A stretch of DNA of 44,886 nt from an uncultured Prevotella sp. (GTDB lineage Bacteria > Bacteroidota > Bacteroidia > Bacteroidales > Bacteroidaceae): positions 1 through 44,886 of the forward strand of contig UQCW01000017.1 of the NCBI GenBank assembly GCA_900539625.1. Direction: 5' to 3'. Both the position numbers and the translations under genes were made by a program. The notes below the pieces were generated by a model. It searched no databases, had not been told where the DNA came from, and was given only the letters and a program-made list of their open reading frames with translations. Below, in pieces: positions 32,000 to 41,000 of the stretch (positions within the stretch are counted from its first letter, which is position 1; each line of letters starts with the position of its first letter).

Positions 32000-34174
32000 C
32001 TAAAACAGATTCACTACGCGGTCGATGTCAACCGAAAGTCCCACTGAGAAGGTGCGACCGGTGGTCATCGCCGAACTCCAATAATACTTCTCAGGTGTAT
32101 AATCGAAGAGATTATCTACCGTGAAGTTCAGATTAACGGCATCCAGGAATCGCTGCTGAAGCGTGAACTTCCACAACTGATAACAGTTGTCATGCTTCTC
32201 GATGTTCGTATCTGGAGATGACAGGTATCTGCCTGACAGAGCGGCATTGATACGATAGAACGAACAGAGCTGACGGTCGTAGTCGAGACGCCAGGTAGCT
32301 GAATGCGGACGAGGCTGAGAGAACTGGGAATCTACGCTTCTGCCACCCACATGGAGATAGCTGTAGTCGAGTTTCACGCCGAGACCCATATCCGAACGGT
32401 ACTGGACACTGAAGTCGATGCCGCTTACCTCTACTCCATCCTCGTTGCAATAACGCGAAGCTACATCCGGCTGACCGGTTCCCGGGGTATAATCGGCATA
32501 ATCCTCGGTAGTGATGCGCTTATCATACTTATTACAATAGCCCATCAGGGTAAGACTATACTGACCGGTAAAGAAGCCTGCATTCTTCACTCTGCCGGTA
32601 TGCTCCAACGCCAGGTTGAAGTTGTTGCTCTTCTCCGGCTTCAGATCCGGATTACCGTAAATCATCTGCATACCTGCCATATCAAAGTTCATATACATCT
32701 CCTTGAGGGTTGGGGCACGGAATCCACCGGCATAGTTGGCACGGATGGAGAAACCCTTCCACTTGGTCATCAGAGCCAGTCGACCGGTAGTGGCATGCTG
32801 ACTGGATGCAGAGAAGTAATCATGACGAAGACTTGCCACGATGTTCAACCACTGCAAAGGATTGTAATCGAACTGGGCGAAGGCATCGTATGAATTCTGA
32901 GTCTTGGAACCATTGTTGGCAAACTGATAGGTGGTGAGATAATCGTTGAGGAAATCAGCACCTGCCGTCAATGTGTTCTTGCCGAAGATACGGGAATAGA
33001 GGGCACGGACGGTGTTCTGACGGTTGGTATAATCGTGGTCGTGAGTACGCTCATCATTCACATATCGAGCCTTGTCATACTGGTCGAAGCCGTAAGAAAT
33101 CTCCAGATTATCATTCTCCGAGATATTCATCACCGACTTCAGTCCGGCAGAATAATCCATGTAATGATCATCATAATTGTTGCGCTTGCTGATACGATTG
33201 AAATAACCGCCACGACCTATCAGCTTCACCTTGTTAGAGAGCTTGTAGGTAAGACGCTCCTTCACATTGAAAGTCTCGCCACCATAGATATGGAGGATAT
33301 TGGATTCTGTATCGAAAGGACTGGTGAGCTGCACCTCATCTGATGTAGTGCGCTGTATGCTGGTCTGCGAATTCCACTTTCCAGCATTGAAGTTGAAGCT
33401 TCCGCCGTGGCGCCACTCCTTGTTAAAGTCGTTGTAGCGGGTATTGACATTGGCAGTCCAAGGTTCGCTGTTTTCACGGGAGATGATATTGATGACTCCG
33501 GCTACGGCATTGGCACCATAGAGCGCCGAAGCTGCACCCTTTACTATCTCGATACGTCCTACATTATCCAGATTCAATCTGCTGTAATCTACGTTATCCA
33601 TGGTTTCGCCAGCCAATCGCTCTCCATCTACGAGGAAGAGCACAGCGTTTCCGCCGAAACCATTCATATTGAGCGAAGTTTCCTGGTTCATGGCATAGCC
33701 GAATTGCAAACCCGGCATCTGCTCGGTGAGGAGGTCCTGGATATTGGTAGCATCAGCTATCTTGATATCATTGGCAGTAATCAGACGGGTTACCACAGGA
33801 GCATCCTTCAAAGCCTTCGGAGTACGGGTTGCAGTTACTACCACCTGATTGAGGGCAGTGGCATCCGGCTGAAGACGAAGAATATGCTGATTGCCCTTCT
33901 TCTCATCCGCCTTCAGAACGAAGGTCTGAGTCTGATAGCCCACAAAGCTCACCTTCACTCTCACGGCTCCATCCTTGGCATAAGGAATGCGGAAATATCC
34001 ATCTTCATCAGTTGTCATTCCTCCCTTGGCATTCACCATCTGGACGGTAGCACCCACCAGAGGTGCGCCCGAATCATCGAGCACTCTACCCACGATATCA
34101 CCCTGGGGTTCGGCTTTCAGATTCAGGCACAATCCGCAAAGGATTAGGAATAGTGCGAATATCTTTTGTTTCAT
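32000..34174 (-). CDS. hmuR: TonB-dependent haem receptor (HmuR-like)
   Basis: Outer membrane receptor for haem. The 724-residue product has a signal peptide (to about residue 22), a carboxypeptidase-regulatory-like domain (about 27-105, GRVLDDSGAPLVGATVQMVN), a plug (about 115-225, VVVTATRTPKALKDAPVV, and YGANAVAGVINI), and a barrel. The haem-receptor motifs FRAP and NPDL occur at about 484-510 (GFRAPTLKEMYMNFDMAGMQ, then IYGNPDLKPEKS). The loop between them has four methionines and no histidine, unlike P. gingivalis HmuR with its histidine ligand. It is the last gene of the minus-strand operon headed by hmuS, 35 bases after the lipoprotein gene. Haem specificity rests on these motifs and the hmu context. 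Confidence 0.88.
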   Translation of the reverse strand: MKQKIFALFLILCGLCLNLKAEPQGDIVGRVLDDSGAPLVGATVQMVNAKGGMTTDEDGYFRIPYAKDGAVRVKVSFVGYQTQTFVLKADEKKGNQHILRLQPDATALNQVVVTATRTPKALKDAPVVTRLITANDIKIADATNIQDLLTEQMPGLQFGYAMNQETSLNMNGFGGNAVLFLVDGERLAGETMDNVDYSRLNLDNVGRIEIVKGAASALYGANAVAGVINIISRENSEPWTANVNTRYNDFNKEWRHGGSFNFNAGKWNSQTSIQRTTSDEVQLTSPFDTESNILHIYGGETFNVKERLTYKLSNKVKLIGRGGYFNRISKRNNYDDHYMDYSAGLKSVMNISENDNLEISYGFDQYDKARYVNDERTHDHDYTNRQNTVRALYSRIFGKNTLTAGADFLNDYLTTYQFANNGSKTQNSYDAFAQFDYNPLQWLNIVASLRHDYFSASSQHATTGRLALMTKWKGFSIRANYAGGFRAPTLKEMYMNFDMAGMQMIYGNPDLKPEKSNNFNLALEHTGRVKNAGFFTGQYSLTLMGYCNKYDKRITTEDYADYTPGTGQPDVASRYCNEDGVEVSGIDFSVQYRSDMGLGVKLDYSYLHVGGRSVDSQFSQPRPHSATWRLDYDRQLCSFYRINAALSGRYLSSPDTNIEKHDNCYQLWKFTLQQRFLDAVNLNFTVDNLFDYTPEKYYWSSAMTTGRTFSVGLSVDIDRVVNLF

Positions 34175-34209
34175 CGAGTCATATCAAAACTTATCCTGAA
34201 ACAATCTTC

Positions 34210-34689
34210 TTATTTTGTACAAACAAACTTACCAATCATTGGCATAGGCATCTTGCCATACTGCACAGAATAGTTGACGGTCAGGGTTTTGTCCTTCAAT
34301 GTACCCTGCAAAGTAACAGTGTACTTCTTCTCTGCACCATTCACGGTAACAGTACCAGCATAATTTTCCTTAGCGAATGCATAAGCACCATTGGAACCAG
34401 AAACCTTTACAGCAGGAACCTCCAGGGCAGGAAGAGCCATCATGCCCTCGCCACAAGCAGGTAAGGTAACCTTGGCTGTAGCATCATCTACCGCCTCGAT
34501 CTTCATAGTAACATTCTCGTATGTAGAAGACCCACCCATTACGGTCATATCCAGAGAGCTGGTGTATGAACCGGCAATTTCCTTGGCAGCTGCCACAGTA
34601 TCATCCTCTTCACTGCTGCAAGAGCTGAATGCTACACACATAGAAACCAAAGCCAACATCATGGCCATCATTGTCTTGAACTTTTTCAT
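34210..34689 (-). CDS. Calycin-like surface lipoprotein, probable HmuY counterpart
   Basis: The 159-residue product has a lipoprotein signal with lipobox AFSSC (Cys near residue 24). The mature beta-rich part (VAAAKEIAGSYTSSLDMTVM, TVTVNGAEKKYTVTLQGTLK) fits the calycin-like domain seen in Bacteroidales lipoproteins. It occupies the position of HmuY, the haem-binding lipoprotein of P. gingivalis, next to hmuR. It is rich in methionine (GMMALPALE, GKMPMPMIGK), consistent with methionine-ligated haem as reported for Prevotella and Tannerella HmuY homologues. Whether this protein binds haem is inference. Confidence 0.7.
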   Translation of the reverse strand: MKKFKTMMAMMLALVSMCVAFSSCSSEEDDTVAAAKEIAGSYTSSLDMTVMGGSSTYENVTMKIEAVDDATAKVTLPACGEGMMALPALEVPAVKVSGSNGAYAFAKENYAGTVTVNGAEKKYTVTLQGTLKDKTLTVNYSVQYGKMPMPMIGKFVCTK

Positions 34690-34731
34690 ACTTCAAATTG
34701 ATTTACTTAAATTACTTAATTATTATGATTA

Positions 34732-36264
34732 TTAGCGATTTATGTTATTGCTTACAGATATCACTTTAGCTTTGCGTCGGTTTCGTTGTCTGCGCAGGAT
34801 GATATATCCCGAAAGTAAAGTCAGCGATATTATCAATCCTGACAAGAATACGAAGAGGTCGGAGATAGGACCAAGGAATGGCGAATAGCATCTGCCTACA
34901 TGCAGCTCTAACGCCATATTCCATAGCGACATCTTAGCATTGGCAATTTCTGAAGGCATCTGCAATTTCTCTGAGGCTCCTTTTGTATAGTCGAAGACTA
35001 TTGGGTTGCCTAACGAGAAGTCATTGGAATATCCACTAACCTGCGAATTTGAAACAGAGCGCATCGATGTTTGTTTGTTTGGCTTATGGCTAAAATAATC
35101 TACCACTCTGCCCGACATTATATTCCAACGATACAGACCACTAAACGACCCTACTATCCATTCGTCACTTGCGCTATCTTTCTCGAAAACCGTTACTCCC
35201 ATCGGACTTACGGTTGGCGCCTTATGCTTTGCTATTAGCATTGGGGGTTCTACGAAATATTCATCCACCAGCATGAAACCATCAGAGGTTGAAACTATCC
35301 AATAGTCTTCTGCTACATCCCATCTTATAGCTCTTAGTTTATCATGCCATACGTTGTTGCTATCAGTCTGTGCCGACATTTTCTTCATTACCAATGGTAT
35401 CATCAATGGTGGGCGAAGACACATGCCTGTAATAGCTATCCAAAGGGTTAGGATAATGGTGGAATACCCAAAGCGATTGTGCCATTTCATATTCCACACC
35501 ATCTGTCGTCCACGACTCTTCACAGAGTTTTTCTTACCTTGGCGCTTCAACCTACGGATATCATAGGGAAGAAGGAATATCACTATTCCTGAGAGCGACA
35601 ACATTATTAACACTACAGCTATCGCATCGACAACAAGCCTACCCGCCATACCAAAATACTCTCCACTATGCAGTTGCCACACAGTTTTAAAGAGAGTTGT
35701 AGAAGGACTATATCCTGTTGGGGCAGGTATTGTGAGAGTTTTAATTGCTCCATCCAACACCATGTAGACTTTAGAGCGTGATAACACTATAATGCTCGTA
35801 CTATCCTTAGTAAGACAAACATCGGCTATTCGCTCTTCATTGTTGGGTAATACTATTTTCTTCCAATTCTTACCCTCTCTACAATATAGGTCATATTGCG
35901 TTGCGCACCATAATCTTCCATTCTTTGTCTTTACGACATTGCGGATATTGCGATTATCGGCACCTTCATCAATACCTTCGTTGAAATCATGCCATTGCTC
36001 ACCTTTAGTATCTGTCAACCATAATCCAGCGCCTCCAAACACCAGCACAGAGTCTGCACCTATATTCCGACTACCCTTAACCACTCCATTATTGAAATTG
36101 GCTACGTGGTAGTTGGAAGGCATCCAACATCTATCTACATCACAACTACGAAATAATTGTCGATGATTGAGAATAATGCCAGAAACGCAGAATATAAGCA
36201 TGAACACCGATACTATCAAGCCTATCCAGCGATGATATTTTTTCCAAGTTATAATACGTCTCAT
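34732..36264 (-). CDS. PepSY-associated membrane protein
   Basis: The 510-residue product has an N-terminal helix (KKYHRWIGLIVSVFMLIFCV), further helices near 220-245 and 275-300, and a C-terminal one near 475-498. The sequence fits PepSY_TM family proteins (HRWIG, WHNRFGYSTI), some of which act as inner-membrane reductases for siderophores or haem. Two extramembrane segments with repeated short beta blades (LWLTDTKGEQWHDF; SFSGLYRWNIMSGRV) may form propeller-like domains. The start ATG overlaps the stop of hmuV (ATGA), indicating translational coupling. It is not part of the P. gingivalis hmuYRSTUV set, so it may add a reduction step to haem handling. Confidence 0.78.
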   Translation of the reverse strand: MRRIITWKKYHRWIGLIVSVFMLIFCVSGIILNHRQLFRSCDVDRCWMPSNYHVANFNNGVVKGSRNIGADSVLVFGGAGLWLTDTKGEQWHDFNEGIDEGADNRNIRNVVKTKNGRLWCATQYDLYCREGKNWKKIVLPNNEERIADVCLTKDSTSIIVLSRSKVYMVLDGAIKTLTIPAPTGYSPSTTLFKTVWQLHSGEYFGMAGRLVVDAIAVVLIMLSLSGIVIFLLPYDIRRLKRQGKKNSVKSRGRQMVWNMKWHNRFGYSTIILTLWIAITGMCLRPPLMIPLVMKKMSAQTDSNNVWHDKLRAIRWDVAEDYWIVSTSDGFMLVDEYFVEPPMLIAKHKAPTVSPMGVTVFEKDSASDEWIVGSFSGLYRWNIMSGRVVDYFSHKPNKQTSMRSVSNSQVSGYSNDFSLGNPIVFDYTKGASEKLQMPSEIANAKMSLWNMALELHVGRCYSPFLGPISDLFVFLSGLIISLTLLSGYIILRRQRNRRKAKVISVSNNINR

Positions 36265-36599
36265 TCAGGCACATATATTATCTCGCCATTCTCAAGTTGG
36301 TAGGCGATGCCCACCTTCTTACCCTTGTTGCCCGACTTCTTACTTTGGTCTTCTGAAGGAGTATAGCGATTGATCTTCTGTCCATCCTTGGTAATGATTT
36401 CCATATTCTCTTTGCCAGGGTTCTTCACCATCGTGAAGTTATCCTTGCTGAACATTTCCGTCATATTATAGCGCGAAACGAGTGCCACCATCAGGGCGAG
36501 GGCAAATACCATCGCCACATCGAAGAGGTTGCTCACTACGCTCATCGGATCATCATCCTCGCCATCATGCGAGAGACGACTTCTGCGTCTTTGTCTCAT
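36261..36599 (-). CDS. hmuV: HmuV-like DUF2149 protein
   Basis: The 112-residue product has a single N-terminal membrane helix (VVSNLFDVAMVFALALMVAL) and a periplasmic tail (INRYTPSEDQ, VGIAYQLENGEIIYVPE), the layout of ExbD/MotB-like partner subunits assigned to DUF2149. It lies directly after the ExbB-like gene and overlaps the PepSY gene by four bases. I infer an energising unit with HmuU that uses the proton gradient for the haem system. Confidence 0.85.
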   Translation of the reverse strand: MRQRRRSRLSHDGEDDDPMSVVSNLFDVAMVFALALMVALVSRYNMTEMFSKDNFTMVKNPGKENMEIITKDGQKINRYTPSEDQSKKSGNKGKKVGIAYQLENGEIIYVPE

Positions 36600-36622
36600 A
36601 TTCTTTTCAAGATGTTAAGGAG

Positions 36623-37216
36623 TTACTTCTTCTCATCAATCAGGTCTGCCATAAACTCGAGGTTGCTCATATCCTCGGTGTACCAGCGGTTCTTGGTCTG
36701 CTTGGTTACAAAACCGATGGCTGCAGAGAACAATCCCACTACGGTGGTAGCGAAAGCCACCTGCATATTGTAAGCCATCGAAGCAATATCGCCAGTAGAA
36801 AGACCTACCAGGGCTGGACCCATTGGAATCAAGGTACCCATCAAACCGAGCATCGGACCCATCTTCAGGAGTGTAGAAGGAAGAGAAAGATCCTTCTCTA
36901 CAAACTGCGCATACTGGTCGAGGATGCGGTTTACCTGCGCCTTGCTCTGACGGTTGTCCACGAGTTTCTTCATATAGGAAACGATGACAGCCTGCTTGTT
37001 CTTTGGCAGGCGATCGCCCAAGGTATCGATGTTGTCGAGTGTCAGGGTGTTCATCTGTTCACGAATCTCCGCACCCGACTTGCGCTTTACAAGATACTGT
37101 CCGAAGAAACCTCCGAGGAGCAGCAAGGCTCTGAGGAAGAAGAAGATCAACAAAATAATCACAGGAACCAGCATGCCTGTGGAAATCCAAAACAATACGT
37201 CTGATATGTAATTCAT
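36623..37216 (-). CDS. hmuU: HmuU-like MotA/TolQ/ExbB proton channel protein
   Basis: The 197-residue product has an N-terminal membrane segment (VLFWISTGMLVPVIILLIFF) and two C-terminal helices around LLKMGPMLGLMGTLIPMGPA and VAFATTVVGLFSAAIGFV. This is the ExbB/TolQ signature region. It is the second membrane unit of the hmuSTUV group and pairs with HmuV. Proton channel function is by family. Confidence 0.9.
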   Translation of the reverse strand: MNYISDVLFWISTGMLVPVIILLIFFFLRALLLLGGFFGQYLVKRKSGAEIREQMNTLTLDNIDTLGDRLPKNKQAVIVSYMKKLVDNRQSKAQVNRILDQYAQFVEKDLSLPSTLLKMGPMLGLMGTLIPMGPALVGLSTGDIASMAYNMQVAFATTVVGLFSAAIGFVTKQTKNRWYTEDMSNLEFMADLIDEKK

Positions 37217-37261
37217 CTTTTTTAATGTGTAATATTTAGTGTTTAGTTGGGGCTTGCGCCT

Positions 37262-37957
37262 TTACAGTTTCTGTGATAAGCGCTGCATCTTGATGCGATA
37301 GTAGCCCCACCCGATTGCCATTCCTACGATGACGATGGCGATGACCCCAAGAAGCGAAAGGGCATCGAAACTGTTGAATCCTGCTACCGCTGTCCTGCCA
37401 TTCACCGTACCGATGATGCCCATCAATCCGAGCAGCACCTCTACCAGAAAGAGCAGTTCCAAGCGGATTGGTCGCTCCGGCAAGAGCCATCTCAAACCGT
37501 AGGTGAATACCGGTGTCAAAACCAGCAGCACTACGGCAAGCACCCATGCCACTACCTGGAACGATACGCCGGGAAGCAGGAAGATGGTCATCACCAGAAC
37601 ACTGAACAGCACTGGGAAAAACAGCAAGCCCGGGAAGTACTTCAGGAAGATGAAGAACACCCATTTGCGGCGGCTCACATGTTCTGAAGTCTTCAGATCT
37701 ACGTGATGCACACAGAAAAGCATCGTGAGTGCCACGTCGATGCTCAGCAGCACTGCCATATCGAGCATCAGCTTCTGGTCGGCTATCCAGGCGGCAATCT
37801 GCGTCTTCGACTGCTCGATGGCGAATGGCCAGGTCATTCCCACGAAGAAGGCTACGAGCACCGAGATGATCATAATCTCCTTCACTCCGTGGAAGGTCTG
37901 CTTCAGCACAAAACTGAAGCAAACCAATATCATCATTACTAAAACTAATGTCTCCAC
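37262..37957 (-). CDS. hmuT: HmuT-like multi-helix membrane protein
   Basis: The 231-residue product is almost entirely hydrophobic, with about six or seven helices (LVLVMMILVCFSFVLKQTFH, AWVLAVVLLVLTPVFTYGLR). No catalytic motif is visible. Its position between hmuS and hmuU, and its size, fit the HmuT gene of Bacteroidales hmu operons. Function within the complex is not known to me beyond membership. Confidence 0.82.
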   Translation of the reverse strand: METLVLVMMILVCFSFVLKQTFHGVKEIMIISVLVAFFVGMTWPFAIEQSKTQIAAWIADQKLMLDMAVLLSIDVALTMLFCVHHVDLKTSEHVSRRKWVFFIFLKYFPGLLFFPVLFSVLVMTIFLLPGVSFQVVAWVLAVVLLVLTPVFTYGLRWLLPERPIRLELLFLVEVLLGLMGIIGTVNGRTAVAGFNSFDALSLLGVIAIVIVGMAIGWGYYRIKMQRLSQKL

Positions 37958-38004
37958 TATTAATATTATACTATTTAGTATAGGGGGATATGTTATCCCC
38001 TTTA

Positions 38005-41000
38005 CTATTCTACCATATTCTTTCTTCTTCGGCGAATCAGGATAGCCAGCATCACGAATGCTACGATGACGATGACACCTACCACGATGCCGCTCACCAC
38101 AGTAGTGGTCTTCTGAGCGTCCTCGTTCAGCGTCTCCTTCTTCATCACCATACCCTTGTCGCTGCTGTTCTTCGCAGCCTCAGCATCGCGAATCTGCTCT
38201 ACATTCTGCTGATATTCCTTGGCAGAAGCAGCATCGGTCTTGCTGGCGATATAGTTGCGGAGCTTGGCATTGTCGCAGACGAAACCGGAGCATGAAGGCT
38301 TATACTTGTTCACAGTCTCGGTATGAAGCTTGGCGATGTCCTTGATCTGCTGAGGAGTAGCCTTCCACATTCCCTTGCGGGCACTCTCCATCATCACGGC
38401 GGTCATCTCCATCAACGCTGCCGGATTCTGCTTGTCGAAGAACTCCTTGGTTCCGAGATGGTACTTGTCCTTGACATATACATTATATATCTCGTCCCAC
38501 ATCTCCTTGTCGATAGCCTTTGGCTTCATCACATTCCAGCCGTAGGTATTGGTTACGATTTCGGCGAATGTGCTGGCACTGCTGGCTCCACCCTTCATTT
38601 TCTCCTTGATATAGGCAGGGTTGAAGATGGTGGTTCTGCTCTCGATGCCGATAGCCTCCTTCACCTCCTGCATTCTCATATTGCTATGGTTGCGATAGTC
38701 GGCGAGATAAGCATCCGGATCCTTACCGGTTACGTTGCGGACTGCGAGGTTCATACCTCCCATGAATTCATATACATGGTCGAGACTCAAGGCACCCCAG
38801 GTGTTGCTCTGTCGTGGCTGAACCACCACATCGGTACGGGTCAGCGCTGCCTCGAAAGCAGCCTTGCGAACGATTTCCCAGTTTTTCTCATCACCATAGA
38901 AGGCACCCATATTGTTCATATAAACCTCGGCAATCTGACTCTCCTTATCCCAGCGGTCGCCTGCGGTTACCATCTCCTGGATACCGGTACCATAGTTGCC
39001 GTTTACGCCACCAAACACTCGATACATACTTACCTCGCGTGCCTCCTTTGGCGACATGCCCTTCTCTACGAGCACTCTTTCGGATTCGGTAACACCGGCT
39101 TTCACCAGGTTTTCGTACTTATCACCCTTGGCATTTGCCGCCATCTCTATCGCCTTATTGATGAGGAAGAGACGGGATGCTGCCAGGTCGCGGAGCTGAC
39201 CGGAAGTCTGAACCACGACATCGATGCGAGGACGGCCCAACTGCTTGGATGGGATGAGACGCAGATCGGTAACACGACCGAAGGCATCTCTTACCGGTTC
39301 TACACCGAGCATATAGAGAATCTGGGCGATGGTAGCCCCCTCTGTTTCGATAAACTCGCTGCTCCAGAGTGTGTAGCTCACCTTACGAGGATATTCACCC
39401 TTATGTCGCTCGCAATACATCTTGATGGTATTGTCGCAAAGTTCCTTCGCCTTCTCCCAGGCATCCTCCGAAGGTGTATTCTCCACATTGATGGAGAAGA
39501 GGTTTCTACCTGTTGGCAGAGTGTTCGGATTCACAATCAGGTCACCACCAGGAGATGGAGCGGTAAAGCCGCCATTCAGGGCATTCATCAGAGAAGACAT
39601 CTCGTTGAGCGGACTCTGACGGAGTGCCTCCGAATACTTGCCCACATTCTGCAAGGCATGTTCCACGGTAGTGATAGCCTGAGCCAGACGAATCTGCTGA
39701 CGGGTATATTTTGGTGCTTTCGACATCATCATACCCTTATCTTTAGAAGATTCCCCGGTCTGAGATGCCTTGCCCTTGCCGGCTTTCGCCATCTTTGCCT
39801 TTTTCAAATCTTCCTGATACCATTTCTGTCCCTTCTTGATGGCTTCCATCATCTTGTCAGGGAAGTGACCGGTCTGCTCCATCTTCTCAAAAGCCTCACG
39901 ACTCATCTGCAGAACCTTCTTCTCATGAGAAACCTTGGCTGCACGGAGTTCGCTTACCGTACGGTTATCTACCTTCTTCGGCTTCGCCTCCTTCGCTCCA
40001 CCCATCTGGCCTGCCATCTGCATCATCATCTGGATAGGATCCGGAGCAGCCTGCATCGCCTCAACTTTGCGAGCCATCTGGAGTTCGGCAGGAGTGATTC
40101 CTACATAACGGCAGATGTATTCATCTGAAACCGAGGCTGAACCCAGAAGCTGGGTCACGGTGTTGCGTGCCTTGCTCAGATAAAGACGGTCGAAAAGCTG
40201 CTTATGCTTCTCCACACCCTCCTGGGCACGACCTTTCAGCTTATCTACTGCCAACAATCCGTAGGCAATAGGATCTGTAGCCATCGCATAGACACTGGTG
40301 CGGACATCATCGTTATCGTATGGCACACCCAAAGTATAGAGCTTGCCGGTAATCTTCTCGTTTGCCAACTCTTCTGCATAGTTCTCTACTCTCGCAATTT
40401 CATCTGCAGAATAAGGCTTGTTCATCTGCTTAGCATCGAGTCCCAGTTCTCGGGCGATTCCCATCTTCACGGTCAGCGCCTTCACCTTGAGCGACTGTTC
40501 GGCAGATGCCTTCTTCTCGTATGACTGGATGGCATCGCTCAACTGCTTATAAGTCTGTCGCAATTCGCTCTCCTTGAAAGGAGGAGTGAGATAGCTCTGG
40601 GTCTGGGCATAGGTGCGGCGCTTGGCAATCATCGCCTCGCCCACATTGCCGATAGTATATATATAAAGATGTGGAACCACACCAATCAATCGGTCACTCC
40701 AGTCGTTGCTGCCGAGTGCCACCTGCTTTCTCGGGGTATATTCCAGAGAGCCGTGGGTTCCGAAATGGATAAGTGCATCGGCACTGAAACCATAACGTGC
40801 CCAGAGATAAGAGGCAACATAGGTGTAAGGAGGTGCCTGGTCGGTGCCATGCACAATCTTGAAGGAGTCGCCTCCCAAGCCTGCCATCACCTGTGGAAGC
40901 AATGCCACATTACCAAACTGCAGTCTTGCCACCGCCAACTTACCATCATCGGTAGCCATATATTTGCCAGGGAAGGAACCATAGAGCTGATTCATCTCCC

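Noticed and set aside
38323..40128. 601-codon plus-strand open frame
   Set aside because: It is antisense to hmuS, whose length, motifs and membrane helices are typical.
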